Below, in pieces: positions 12,810-25,789 of a stretch of 64,000 nucleotides of DNA. A program made the translations under genes and the position numbers. The stretch lies in contig OZ017805.1 in NCBI GenBank assembly GCA_963969395.1, positions 9,858,001-9,922,000 on the forward strand, in the 5' to 3' direction. The notes below the pieces were generated by a model that ran no database searches, was not told the origin of the DNA, and worked only from the letters and a program-made list of their open reading frames with translations. The stretch is from Pseudoscleropodium purum (lineage: Eukaryota; Streptophyta; Bryopsida; Hypnales; Brachytheciaceae). Within the stretch, counting starts at the first letter, position 1. Every line of letters begins with the position of its first letter.

Positions 12810-13190
12810 CAATCATCCAATTGGTTTGGTCCCCCACTACCTTGTGTATTGGTTGACACTTGTCGCCTTGTATTTTGATCGATACTCATTGGTTCAATTG
12901 GCTTGGTCCCCCATTGCCTTGTATACTAGTCAATACCCGCCACCTTTCCGTGTTGGCTTTGGTCACCCGCTTGGGAAAGCTACTAAGGGTCATATGTGCT
13001 AGGGAGTCAGTTGTGATGGGAAGTCACCTACCAGGGGGAGTTACTAGGGTTGTATGTGTTGGAAAGTTGGTCGTGATGGAAAGTCAGTAGTAATGGGAAG
13101 TCATTCACCAAGAGAAGTTACTAGGGGTCGTATGTACTAGGGAGTCATTTGTTAAGGGGTGTTACTAGGGGTCAAATGCATTGGGGGTTA
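12810..13190 (+). repeat. Degenerate minisatellite block
   Basis: Two units of about 75 bp sharing TTGG(T/C)TTGGTCCCCCA and CCTTGTAT occur at about 12815-12950. They are followed by G-rich units beginning ACTAGGGGTC at roughly 45-80 bp spacing up to 13190. The spacing is irregular. No coding signal is seen apart from a repeat-driven open frame at 12860-13090. Confidence 0.55.
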
Positions 13191-13273
13191 GAATCAATGG
13201 GGTGTCAACTTGCTCAAGATTGACCCTTTTGACTATTCTTTATAACAAGTCCCAATAATTTTAAGAAGCTACT

Positions 13274-16200
13274 TGTAGGAGCACAAAAACTCAAACTGGA
13301 TAAATTAGTCTAGAATTTGAATTAGATAGACTTACAAATTTCATTTTTTTGGTAACTTCTAGTGATTTCCGTTGCACTACCACTATAATAGAAATAGTCA
13401 ATTTTCAAATTGTTAAAATCCTTAGTAACGTTATGGAAACAAATCTGATATAGATCCAGAATCCGGAAAAGTATCGGATCTCCAAATCTACATTCTAGAC
13501 TTTTGGTCTAAAAAACTTGGAGACCATTAGGGGAACAGTCATCTATTCGTTCTCCACCGAGAATTGTAGACCACGCGTCGAGTACTTAAACCCACCGCCA
13601 CTCTTCTTTTTCTCCCTCTCTACTTGCTGAACTTGCCGAATGTATAGTTGAGAGAAAGAATGGTGAGTTAGCGACCGGGATAGGAAGAGACAAAAGGAGT
13701 AATACCGGATTAGGCTTGCAAGTTGTTGGTGATTCATGGCGACGGCTGTTGACTTGGCTATATGAAAATCTGGAGTTATAGCCCGGATGGTTTGTTCGGT
13801 TATCTCTTTCAATCCAAATTACCAAGTGCAGTTAGAAGAGGACTTCATGTGTATTGGGTGTGTCGAATTGTTAGATAGGCCGTGGAGCATGAAAAACAAG
13901 GAGATGATTTAGGAACTCATTTACGGAATTCCGAATCAATACAAATTGATAGTGAGAGGTCAACTTGTAGCTTGGACGGAAGACATCTAGTCAGATGTCT
14001 ATTTATTTAAAAAAAATGGGCTTGGACTAGCTAGAAGAGTAGACATGTATGTGACTAGAAAGTTCTGGAGTCAAGCCCATTCAAAGGAAGGATTTGCCAT
14101 TAGCGACTACAAAAACGAGAGGCATAGACGAGTATTGAATTTCTTTATTCCAATTTTGTATCTGGAAAAGCCTACTCGCGTTACGGTTATGGTGGCCAAC
14201 ACTATTTTCAGGGCTTTCAAGGACCAGATTGTCCATTAGTAGAAGGTGATTCAAGGAGTAGTGGGCAAACATGCTGAGCATATAGGCTAGGCGAAGTACA
14301 GCCCTATCACGTTGTATCTGTTCCACTTCTATCACCACAAAGAGGTCTTGAGTGCCGAGGAGACAATTGAATACAACACCGGAGTCAAGATCTTGAAGTA
14401 CGGCCTTATGGATGAGTTGGAGAAGGAGGAGAAGGAATCCGAAGAAGAAAAGCAACTGGAAGAGGAAGAAGAAGTAGTGGATTGGAAACAAAAGAAGTTC
14501 ACAAATTTGGCGACAGAAGGGAAGGTGCTAATACCAAAACGGGAGGAACCAATACCCGATCCAAAACATCCCCAAAAGCTTAAATTCTTTGAAGCCAGAA
14601 TCCAGTGGATGTAGTAGGGCGAACAAATGCATGGCAACCTAGAGGATCACGTGCTTCTTATTGCAAACAAACTTAACGTAGAGCCAGACCAAATTTTGGA
14701 GGAGATCTAGAAACGTCCAAATCTGAAGGAGTTCTGACAGAAGGAGGAACAAATCCAAAAGTTAGAGGAAGAAAGGGACAGCTTCAAGTCCCAATTTGAA
14801 TGGACAGAGGGGGAGCTGAATGCGGTGAGACGGAAGAAGACGGAAGCTCTTCAACTCGTCTACGACCTCAAGGAACTCGTCATGATTCCGAAACATATGG
14901 TGATCCGATCTAAGCTCTACACCGCCTAGTTGGAGAAGGAAAGGCACATGACCGGATCTAGGATCGTAAAAATCTTGGTCGACTTCAAAGCCCGAGTGGG
15001 AATTGTTTTGAAGGACATGCGCAAGTTACTCAGACACCTAGATCCGAAACGGGCCATTGACTTAGAAGGATTTCCGGAAGTCCCTAGGAACATATTCCGA
15101 GATACTCTGATTCAATAGACTCGAATTCAGTAGGCTTCAAGTGGCCCGGTCTAGCCACAATCAAAGGGATTGAAATCTATCCTCACCGTAGTTGTAGGAC
15201 CTTGAGGTAGCCAAATACAGACTCCATTAGGACTAGCAAGACCTGAGCCGGAAAAAGGGGCAAGTGGAAAGTCTATTTCGACAGAACAAGCGCTTTCCGT
15301 CTTTATTTTCCTACCACCTGGAAAAGTCACGATCGAAAAGTTTATGGTACTTGAATTGACAATTCGCAACAACTTTGACGCACGGATTGGAGTAATGAGG
15401 AATCCAACTCGATCTCATCCGCAAGATTTCTCTCATATGTAGCAGTCGACACCAGAACAAGATCGTGCTGAGATTGAATTGAATGAATCACTGCAAGCCA
15501 AGGACCTAGAGATTCAAGAGATTGAGGAGTCGAAAGAAGAGGTGTTGAAGTCCAGATTTGAGGAAGAGACGGAATTAAAAGACTCACCTCCCAAAGTTTC
15601 ATAGAAGCCCCAAACTCAATCATCAACGAAGAATACGCCAATGAAGGCTTTGGTGAAGACTTCGGGCAGTCAAAGTAGAAGCAGCTCCAAGAAAGCATGG
15701 CGAAGTAGATAGAGCACAAGTAGTTAGGATCGTTATCTAGAACAGGATTTCCAAGCGTGGATCCGGGTTCCGGATTGTTTTAGGGATTCTAGATTTGTTA
15801 GGACAGTTGGGCTGTGGATGTTTCGGATATCCTGAGTTGTTCACTAGTTGGTTGCCCTGATTTCCAAGGTGCCTTTTTGGCTTTTTAGGCGTTGACTTTG
15901 GTTTTGGTTTTGGTTATTAAGGGCGGGCAAGTTTGTTGCCCTCTCATTCCATTCTAGCAGTTATTTTGTTGTACTTCATTTCCTTCTTTAATTTGAGTCA
16001 CTAGATGAACATTCTAGCTCCAACCGTGTCTCTGAATTGTGTTGGTTTGCTATTTAAGTGTAGAGATGTGAGAAGGACAGGTGAGGAGGAATCCGAATTT
16101 TGGATAACTTGAGCGGACTAAGGGAGTACTATTGTAATGATGTTAGATACAAGACGAGGGAGCTGTGCATGGTGATTTTGAACTATCAAAATAGTAATTC

Positions 16201-16837
16201 AGTTTTTAGTAAAGAATGGTGTGAGTGCAGATCTGGAATTTGAAACAATTATGTACGGAGATTAGCGATCGTCAGAGGAAATTCCCACTCATTGGAAGGT
16301 CTGTTAACCTTAGGATTTGTCTTACACCTAGAAAAATTACCCCCCTTGTCAGGACTGGGCATCTAAGACCTATCATTGTAGTAAAGAAGAGTGAACGTAG
16401 TCTTAAGTGACTTGCATTCTAGATCGACCATCCAAAATGTTGTGAGGATCCAGATTTACCTTCTACACTCAACACCTTGAGTACTTGGATGTTTGTTGTT
16501 TGTTTGTTTTTGTTTGTGTAGTGAATAGACAAGAGTGGTGAAGTCCCTACCCCTCAAAAAATCAATAGCCGACCCTTTGATGGTAAAACAGAGGAATTGA
16601 AAACCAATTTGTAAAAGGGTGGAATCGGAAAACCGGGTGATATCGAATCCGGATTGGAATCCAAATAGTAATGATTCCGGAAAAAGAGAGTGAAAGAGAG
16701 TAGTCAGAAGAGGAGGAAACGATCATTCGGATAATGGAGTTTGAAAAGGCATCTAGGATTCCCTAGGACAATAATTCGTATCATCTTATCACGTTTTTGT
16801 GTATAAAGATACTTACACCTAGACTGCACGTGCAACA
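13274..16837 (+). mobile_element. Unit B: complete gag-like TG..CA element with TSD
   Basis: This 3564-bp unit begins TGTAGGAGCACAAAAAC and ends CTGCACGTGCAACA. It is flanked by a perfect 5-bp duplication, CTACT, at 13269-13273 and 16838-16842. The order is: a leader of about 460 bp; one gag-like reading frame (13736-15712); a T-rich block with TTTTTGGCTTTTTAGGC near 15870; then a 900-bp 3' region with a conserved GATGGTAAAACAGAGG block. The first 500 and last 700 bp show no similarity by eye, so there are no paired LTRs inside the unit. TG..CA ends and a 5-bp duplication are typical of retroviral-type integration. A large solo LTR carrying a gene is the main alternative to a self-contained element. 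Confidence 0.82.
13736..15712 (+). pseudogene. Gag-like gene of unit B, single frame with nonsense codons
   Basis: From ATG at 13736 to the family stop at 15710-15712 the same reading frame holds for 659 codons, with no frameshift that I can find. It is closed only by scattered stops, mostly TAG. Regions in order: N-terminal block with LEEDFMCIGCVELLDRPW; VRGQLVAWTED; a central helical block PTRVTVMVANTIF and LYLFHFYHHKEVL; an acidic Lys/Glu tract around 14420-14480; a coiled coil (KLEEERDSFKSQFEW); VKILVDFKARVGIVLKDM; and a Ser/Pro-rich tail ending in SSSKKAWRSR. Stops fall where sister copies have Gln, Trp or Arg, as expected from C-to-T change on either strand. The central block somewhat resembles the putative plant transposon protein domain found in other plant elements; that is inference. 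No catalytic motif is seen. Confidence 0.7.
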
Positions 16838-18093
16838 CTACTATATACACATGGATTTGTTGTATCTATGACAACATGATGAGCCTTATCACATTGCCTT
16901 TGGTATTATGTACTACTTTTCATCACTAATCTTTTGGATACTAAACTTGGACCTCCAAATTTAGTGTTTTGGAAATTAAACTTGAAACATTAGATGATTT
17001 TTGATATATGAATGTTAAGGAATGATTCTCTAAACTCGAAGATCAAAGCTTCGTCGTGTGGTTAATAATACTCTAAACATTCCCCAACAAAACACACTCA
17101 CGCGATGAGCACAATTTGAAAGATGTAGAATTAGTTTGCAACCATATATAATAATTTAGTACACTAAACATCCAATTCTAGGGGATTTCACCATAAGGGA
17201 ATTCCCACTTAGAATTGAAAGATTACAATCACAAGCTAAAGACCTCCTAAAGTGGCATCGCTAAAGTACAATGAGAGGTTTTAGGATTAGTATACAAAAC
17301 AACTTTCACAAGAGTTTGAACAATACTTGACAATCATAAACTAGATACACAAGCCGACATTGGAAGGGACTCTAATATTCTCCAAAGAAAGCTACAAAAT
17401 TACCAACAAGGAAGCTCAAAATGCTTTGGAAACAAAAAAGATTGGCAACATGGCCCAAATTGGCCCAAATCCAAATTAATGGACCCAATAATGTAACAAA
17501 GGTTCAAACTTGAACCGGAAGGGATGATTTGGTAGAGAAATGAGAGCCCTTAAATACTTTTCCAAGGGCCTCATCCCCCACCATTCCTATTCAGTAACCT
17601 CATCATTAAGATTTTCATCCTAATCCTTTCAATTTTGTCTTCTACGCTAAACCTAATTTCTAACTTTTGGAGAAATATTCCAAATCACAAACGGATTGTG
17701 TCAATGGTTTTAGAAGGCCATTTATAATCTATTGAACCTCCTACCCCCTTTCCCAACCTCCAGAACCTAAAGAATCCTAATAGTGATTGGAAACTCAAAA
17801 TAGATAAAAATTCAAGTTTTGGAATTTTCACTATCAATCAAAAGTAACTAGCCTAGGCTTTTAGGTAGATTCAAGGGAATAAGAAAAGACACTAAATTGG
17901 TTTATTTTGATGTTGTGTACTCTTGATACATCAATCAACTTTCCATTTGATCTTTAAATTTGTCGGCTTCGGAGGATCTTGTTGATTTTGGCACTTTCCA
18001 CCATTAAAATGTTACAAAACTTGTCGGAGTGCATTATAAACATAAAAAAAGCTATACTAATTTTTAGTGAAATTTTACGTCACCCATGGTAAT
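16838..18093. other. AT-rich spacer between units B and C
   Basis: No open frame above about 60 codons and no recognised repeat. It begins with the right-hand CTACT duplication of unit B and ends with the left-hand GTAAT duplication of unit C. Confidence 0.6.
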
Positions 18094-20709
18094 TGTGGGA
18101 GCATGAAAACTCAAACCAAATAGATCAATCTGGAATTAGGATTAGATAGACTTGCAAATTTTATTTTTTGTTTGGTAACCTTTAGAGATTTTTACTACAC
18201 TACAAATATGATAGAAATATTTAGTTTCCGGATTGCTAAAATCATTAGTAAGGTTACGGAAACAAATCTGATATGGATCTAAGATCCGAAAAAGTATTGG
18301 ATTCCTAAAACCTATGTTCTAGACTTCCGATCTAGGAAACTAGGAGACTGTTAGAGGAACAGTCTTCTACTCGTTCTCTACTGGGAACTATTGGCCGCGC
18401 GTCGGGTACTTAAATCCACCGCCACTTCTCTTTCTCTCCTTTTCTACTTGCTGAACTTTGTGAATATATAGCTGAGAGAAAGAGTGGTGAGTTACCGACC
18501 AAGATAGGAAGATGATAGTACTGGATTAGATTATTAGTTGTCAATGATTCATGGCAGTAGCTGCAAATCTGATTGTACAAAAGTCTAGAGTTGTAGCCTG
18601 GATGGCTTGTCCAGTTATTCTTTTTGATCTGGCTCACCGAACTTAGTTAGAAAAAGACCATCATGTATATCGGGTGTGTCGGACTGTTAGATAGGCCATG
18701 GAGTATGAAGAACGAGGAGATGGAAGGAGATGGAGGCTCTCCAACTCATCCACAACCTCAAGGAACTTGTCATGGTTTCGGAGCATATGGTGATCTGAAT
18801 TGACCTCTACACCGCCTACTTGGAGAAGGAAGGGCACATGACCAAATCGAGGATGGTAAAGATCCTAGTCGATTTCAAAGCCCGAATGGGGATTGTTTTG
18901 AAGGACATGTGCAAGTTACTCGGATACCTAAATCTGAAACAGGCTATCGACTTAGAAAGGTTTGTGGAAGTCCCCATGAGCATATTTCGAGATACTTCAG
19001 TTCAATAGACTCCGATCCGACAGGCTTCGAGTGGTTCACTTCAACTACAATTGGAGGGACTAAAATCTATCTTCATTCTAGTTGCAGGACCATCAAATAG
19101 TCAAGCACTGACTCCATCAAGACCAATGGTACTGGAGCTAGAGAAAGGGGCAAGTGAGAAGCCTGTTCCAACAAAACAAGGAATTTCCGTCTCCATTTTT
19201 CCACTACCTAGGAAAGCCATAGCTAGAAAGTTTATGATACTCGGATTGATGATTCACAGCAACCTTGACGCACGAATTGGAGTAATGGTGAATCAAACTC
19301 AATCTCATCCGCAAGATTTCTTCCATATGCAACAGTTCACACCAAAGCGGGATCATGTTGAGTTTGAATTGAATGAGTCACCGCAAGCCAAGGATCCAAA
19401 AATTCAGGAGATTCAAGAGTTAGAAGAAGAGGTGTTGAAGTCCGGATTTGAAGAAGAGATGGAATCTGAAGACTCACCTCCGAAGGTTTTGCATAAACCC
19501 CAAACTCAGTCATCAACAAAGAGTACACCAATGAAGGCATCAATGACAACTCCGAGCAGTCAAAGCGAGAGTAGCTCAAAAAAGACATAGTGGGGTAGAT
19601 AGAGCGCAATTAATTAGGTAGACTTTTCATTCCAGAAAGAAATTTGTAAATGTAAGCTTAAGTTTCAAATTGTTTTAGAGGTTCTGGATTTGTAAAGATA
19701 ATTGGATAGTGAACAGTTCAAATATCCCAGAATGTTCACTAATTGGTTGCCTTGATTTTCGGGGTACCTTTTTGGCTTTTTAGGCATTGACTTTGGTTTT
19801 GGTTTTGGTTTTTAAGGGCGGGCAAGTTTGTTGCCCTTTCTTTCCATCCTAGCAATTATTTTGTTGTATTCCATTCCCTTCTTTAATTTGAGTCATTTGT
19901 TGAACATTTTTGCTCCAATCGTATATTCAAATTTTGTTGGTTTTTTACTTGGAGTATTGAGATGTGAGAAGGACGAGTGAAGAGGAATCCAGATTTTAGA
20001 TAACTAGATCGGATTAAGGGAGTGCCATTGTAATGTTGTTACATACGAGACAAAAGAGCTACTCGTGGTGCCTTTGAACTACCGGAACAATAATCCGGTT
20101 TCTAGTAAAGAGTGGTGTGAGTGCAGATCCGGAATTGAAAAAAATTCTATCATAGGAAACTTCCACTCACCAAAAGGTCTGCCAACCTTGGGATCCATCT
20201 TACACCTAGAAAGATTACCCCCTTGTCAATTCCGGATGCTTGAAATTTGTTGTTGTAATAAGGAGGAGTAAATACAGTCTTGAGTGACCTACATTCCGGA
20301 TCGGTCATTCAAAATGTTATGAGGAATCAGATCTACCTTCTATACTATAACACCTTGAGTACTTGGGTGTTTGTTGTTTGTTTTTATTTGTATAGTAAAT
20401 AGACTAGAGTGGTGAAGTCCCTACTCCTCGAAAGATCAAAAGGAGACCGTCTGATGGTAAAACAGAGGAATTGAAAACTACTATATTAAAAGACATAACC
20501 AGAAACCGAGTGAAACCGGATTCAAACTAGAATCCGGATAATAGTTGATTCTGAAAAAAGAGTGGAAGAAAGTAGTCGGTAGAAGAGAAAATGACCATCC
20601 TGATACTAAAGTTTGGAAATACATCTAGAATTCCTTCAGACAATAATTCGTGTCATCTTATCACATTTTTGTGTGTAAAGATACTTACACTTAAACTACG
20701 CGTGAGACA
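18094..20709 (+). mobile_element. Unit C: internally deleted gag-like element
   Basis: This 2616-bp unit begins TGTGGGAGCATGAAAAC and ends CGCGTGAGACA. Flanks are GTAAT (18089-18093) and ATAAT (20710-20714), a 4-of-5 match consistent with an aged 5-bp duplication. Compared with B and E, about 0.95 kb of the coding region is missing at roughly 18722, where the text runs GAGGAGATGG, AAGGAGATGG. The joint looks like a deletion between short direct repeats. The 5' leader and the whole 3' region are intact. It shares the CCATCATG +1 frameshift with unit A. Confidence 0.8.
18551..19590 (+). pseudogene. Truncated gag-like gene of unit C
   Basis: ATG at 18551 gives a short N-terminal piece that is frameshifted near 18640 and then joined by the deletion to the C-terminal half. 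From 18820 the family frame reads through LVDFKARMGIVLKDM, with few stops, and 19051-19590 stays open for 179 codons. That last part covers the Pro/Ser-rich tail, an acidic segment (EIQELEEEVLKSGFEEEMES) and the C-terminal SESSSKKT, ending at TAG 19588-19590. The central conserved block (PTRVTV to LYLFHLY) is deleted, so the copy cannot make a full protein. Confidence 0.65.
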
Positions 20710-22929
20710 ATAATTTCCACGAATTCGCCATATTAGATTTTGGTAGTTGACTACTCAAAAAAAGATCTAGGATGATCAAAAAAATCAAGACTCTTGATGA
20801 ATCTCTCATAGAATTTGTCAAGAGATGTGTAAGTTTACATTCTTATCTTGTACATATACAAAAAGAATACAAATCCTACTACCTCCTTTGACTACCAATG
20901 AATAAAGAATCTTCCACATAAAAGGAAATCTTGTCACAGCGATTGCGTTGTTGGACTCTTGGCATAACTCCCACTTCAAATCACCATACTTATGTTGTAG
21001 ATGCCTTTTGTTGCTCCATTTTGAATTTCTCCACCTACATATTAACAATTGAGGTTTCAATTATTTTATGGATGGAATGGGAAACTGAAACATTCTATGG
21101 GAAATCTATTTTAGGATTCTCATAAAATTCCCTCGGACCAATTTTAGCCAATTTGTGTCTCATTGCATGAATAGGTGTAGATAATCAGGTAGTTTCTAGT
21201 AATTCACTTACTATGTACAGAAGGTAGGTTTCTATCCTATTCCATGCAAATTCGGGTTGTATTTGTATAAAATTAGGTGTAAAGAGATCGAAGGGTGTAT
21301 TGACATGTGCATCACAGGTTCTCGTTCAATACATGTTTCAGATCTTTTAACACCTAAAACTACACTCAAAACCTATAGGAAATCAAAAAAATAAATACGA
21401 AGTCCTAGATGATGAAATCGGAACTTACATGACCCCAAAAGAAATATTCATGAACTGGGAATAAGCCATCATGGTGAATTTACTAAAGAAGCTTTAAACC
21501 TCACTTGTTTCTATATAATCCAACAAATACGCAATTGGTCCAAATTGTACATGTAAAGTGTCTACAACTCACAACAACGTGTCATTGCAGTCACAATAGA
21601 AAAAACATCAAGCAACTCAAAACCTCACACAAATAAATGAACAATAAAATATAGTCACACAAATTGTGAATCCTAGGGGACCTACAAAGATGCCATTCCT
21701 CTCTCCACACTCACAATTACTTCCAAAGCTTCCTTATAACACACAAATCACCATTTACCATGTGTCAATGCAAGATGCTAGAGACAAGTTTCATGTAAAT
21801 ATTTGTACCTCTTCTTTGCCTTGGCAACCAAGCAAGAATGCCTTAGGAACCAAGAAAACCTAATCTTGGAACTCTTAAATTAAGCCTAGGGTTCCAAGGA
21901 CATAGTCAAGTCAAATCCTCATGTTCTAGAATGCCATTTTAATTGATGGGTTCACATACTCATGGTCAAATATAATCCATAAATTTCCAAAGAATAATCA
22001 CCACCCATCAACATGGTATGATACAAATATGTGAAGATTCAAACATGTTAAAGTTGACAATTCATGTGGGGCTAGTCAAATCAAAGTTTCTAAACCCATC
22101 TTGTCATCCACATGGTTACAATTAATTTGTACTTCACATGGCATGATTAAATTAGGACAAGTCTATATAACCATGTTACTTCCTCTTGATGTCACACATC
22201 CAAGGTTAAAAAATGGCTATGGTACTTAATGATGTTTAAATTACAAAAATTAGTACCATTATCTTCTAATAATTGGAAAAGAGACATATGGCTATTCTTT
22301 TAACTAAGAAGAGACATGTGTTAGAAGGACGGGAGGGAGGGACTAACAAACCCTTAATGGCAAGTAAAAAACTTGTCCATTTTTAAGATCTTAAATTCAT
22401 AAAATCCTTTAAAATTCAAACTATTAAAAAATGGTGATTGCATAAGTCAAATCCACCAAATTTTTGCATGTATAAAATAGCCTAAGAAAATACCAATAGG
22501 CTACGAAACTGCTTTTAGATATTTAAATGGAACATTCATCCAACAAACATTATACATTCCTCCAAAGGGGTATTTATCTACCCAAACCTTTGTTGGGAAA
22601 TATATGTGAACCACAAAAAGTAACTAAAGGTTTAGGATTTAGGGAAATGTTGTTCAACTTCAAACATTTTAGATCATTTTTAACAATTCTAGTAAGTATG
22701 CAAATAACTATATTAAGGTTGTAATTACTAATCCAAACTTTGATCTATCTTCAAACAAAAATTACATTTTAAAAAAAAGTACAGATTTGTAATTTTCTAT
22801 TACTATAAAATACTAGGCACTACAAAATCTTATTTTTCTTTATATGTACATTCAAAACAATTGAAATGATTTTTTGATAATTAAAGGAATAAATCCAATT
22901 AGCAATCAAATTTTCCTTATAAATAAGTA

Positions 22930-23560
22930 TCATACTTTTGAATTTTTATGAAAAATGTAGGTGCAAAAGAAAGAAAATTCTAAACCTAAGTTTTAAACAC
23001 TTAGAAGATGTCAGATTTATGACCAATTAGTCTTTGATTTATTTATTTTCTCAATTTTCAAATCCAAAATATGCATAAGGCAAGGCCTATACTTTAAATA
23101 CCTCATATTCTAAGTTGTATTAAATGTCCGTTTACAAAGATGTCAATTTTTTGGTACAAATTACAAATACCTAGAAGATGTTGGATTCATGTATAAATAA
23201 TACTTGGCCAACTCATGTTTTTCTTTTTTGAAGTGTACAAAATACATGAGTCATATGACTATGTATTTAAAAAACCCCAATCAAACTCAAATTCCCATAA
23301 GATTTACATATAGAAGGATGTAAAATTTTTTATACAAGTTACAAATACTTAGAAAATGTTGTATTTATGAGCAAAAAAATTTGGCCAATTGATGCTTTCT
23401 TTTTTTGATGTTCACAAATTGCATGAATCATGTCTTAGATTGAAGCAACCCCAAGCAAACCCCAAATCCTATGAAATGTACTTATACAAAAATGTATTAA
23501 ATTTTATACAAGTTAGAAATACTTAAGAGATGTTGTGTGCATGAGTAAAAAATTACAAGC
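22930..23560 (+). repeat. Tandem array, about 172-bp period, 4 units
   Basis: The motif ACTTAGAAGATGTnnnATTTATG and variants recurs near 22995, 23160, 23340 and 23510, each followed by a T-rich stretch and a GTnCAnAAAnnnCATGA segment. Identity between units is moderate. Confidence 0.6.
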
Positions 23561-24139
23561 AAATTTATGTTTTCCATTTTTGACTTCAAGAAATCTATGA
23601 CCTATATGTATTACTTTATTAAATAGAAAATTGAATTTTATAATTCCATGAATTTGAACTACTTTAGAACTTGTAGGGGTATTTTTTAATTACATTTCAC
23701 GATTGAATCTATGAGTTTTTACCATTCAATCAAATAAAGTACAACAAACATGTAATCTTATCTATTAATGACAATTTAAATTATAAAAAAAAGATTGAGA
23801 CTGAGAATCTCATTAATTTTAACTACTTTAAATATTTACAACTTGTTGCAGACTTTTTTTTCATAAATTAAGCTATGTTTTCTTTGACTTCTTAAAATTT
23901 AAACTTTCAAAGTATATCAAATGAATAAATATCATTGAATCCAATGTTTTGTATAAGAGAATGAAAATAGGATTCTATATTTTCATTGACTCTAACTAGT
24001 TACATTTTTTACAACTTGTAGGGATTTTTTTTTCATACATTTCACGACCAAAGGTATGAATTTTTATCATTCAATTGCATAAAATAAAGTAAATGGGTAA
24101 TCCTATCTTTTAATTACCTTTCAAATTATAAACTTCTCT

Positions 24140-24570
24140 TGTGTAGAAAAATACCTAAAAGTAGCAAGAATTTACTTTTCTCATAAATTCTCAAGGTTTA
24201 GGATATTTGCAACTTCTACATATTTCTTTTTTATTCTTTTCATTTATTGCATGTATTTTGTGCTTTAAAGATTTAAAACTAAAGTACATGGAATATTAAA
24301 GTAGAATTTTTTTTGGTTTTTAATTGCATAAAAGTAGCATAAATTAAATACTTCATGGATTATACATGTACATCTAATTTGCAACTTCTACATATTTTTT
24401 TCCTTTCATTTTAAAAAATTTCTCTTATATTTTTTGGACTTTCAATTTCTAAACTACAACATATGGCTTTCTAGAAATAATGCAAATTTTATGGCATAGA
24501 AAAATGCCTAAAAGTAGCAAGAATTTAATTTTTTCCTCAATTCTCAAGGTTGACAAAACTTACAACTTCT
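24140..24570 (+). repeat. Tandem array, about 170-185-bp period, 3 units
   Basis: AAAGTAGCAnnAATTnA followed by TTGCAACTTCTACATA recurs near 24155, 24330 and 24495. The first and last units also share a CTCAATTCTCAAGGTT-like block. Confidence 0.55.
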
Positions 24571-25079
24571 ACATAATCTTAAATTGAAGTTGTTACTTCA
24601 AGTTGATTAGAACTCATTAATAATCAATTAATGAGGTCTTTTATGATTAAGTGGGTAGCAACTCAAAGTTCAAGTAGATACTACTTTCTAACATAAACAT
24701 ATTTTCATTTCTTGTAATTGTGCACAATACTACAAGAGAACGTAGTGATAGAAGAACTTCATTACAATGTTCACAAATAAATGAAGCTAAAACTTCTATA
24801 ATAATTATTACTAAAAACAGAAAACTTCCATATAATTATTTATTTGCATATTTTAGAATAAAAATAATAATTTTGATTAACTAATTAATTAACATTGATT
24901 TATTTTATTGAGATAAACATACCTATTACCAAACAATCTTTTTCTAGATTTTGGATTAGTAGCTATTTTCCAATTGTTGTATTCTTTTAAAGCTTGAAAA
25001 ATTTATAAGAATCCACTTCCAAATAGAATTATTAGCTTTCAACAAGAACTCTGAACTTGTTGCCTAGGTTGATAAAGCT

Positions 25080-25450
25080 TTGGTGTTGCATTTTTTTCAA
25101 TACAAGTTGCAAATGAGGTAAACCTCGAGAATTCATAAGAAAACTAATTTTACACTATTTGTATGCAATTGTTTACAAATAAATTTTTTTATTTCAGTGA
25201 GCCATGTGTTGTACTTTAATAATGTGAAAGCCCAAAAGACATGAGATAAAGAAAAAAATTGGAAGAAAAATCTATGTAGAAGTTGGAAATGACGTCATCC
25301 TCGAGAATTCATGAGAAAACTAATTTTATGTTATTTGTATGCAATTCTCTACAAATAACAACTTTTATTTCAATAAGCCATGTGCTATATTTTGAAAATG
25401 TAAAAGCCCAAAAGACATAAGGTAAATACAAAAGAATGAAATAAATAAAT
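25080..25450 (+). repeat. 178-bp tandem repeat shared with 32.6-33.3 kb
   Basis: AAGCCCAAAAGACAT occurs at about 25228 and 25406 (178 bp apart), with a conserved GAGAATTCATGAGAAAACTA block between. The same unit recurs in a second array near 32.7 kb, and the flanks on both sides also match there, so the two regions are old segmental copies. Confidence 0.6.
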
Positions 25451-25789
25451 ATGTCAAAGTTTCAAGTTAGATTAATGTTTAAAGTTGGTAAGAAAACGAA
25501 ATTCTAACTTGCTACTTTAATTCATGCATTTCTTAATTAGAAACATGTTCTTTTTTAAAGGACTTCCGTAAAATTATTTTAGATGTTAAAGATATTTTAG
25601 AACTTTGAAGTATTCATTTGAGACATAATTGAGTTGAAATTGTATGACTTTGAAGTGGTCTATTTTGTAAAATAAAACAAATTGGGCAAATAAATTTTGA
25701 GGAATATTAAATTTGAAAAATAGTAGATATAGAAGTTTCATTAATTTTGGGGCATGCATTAATTTCATGAATTCACTACTCATGAATTC

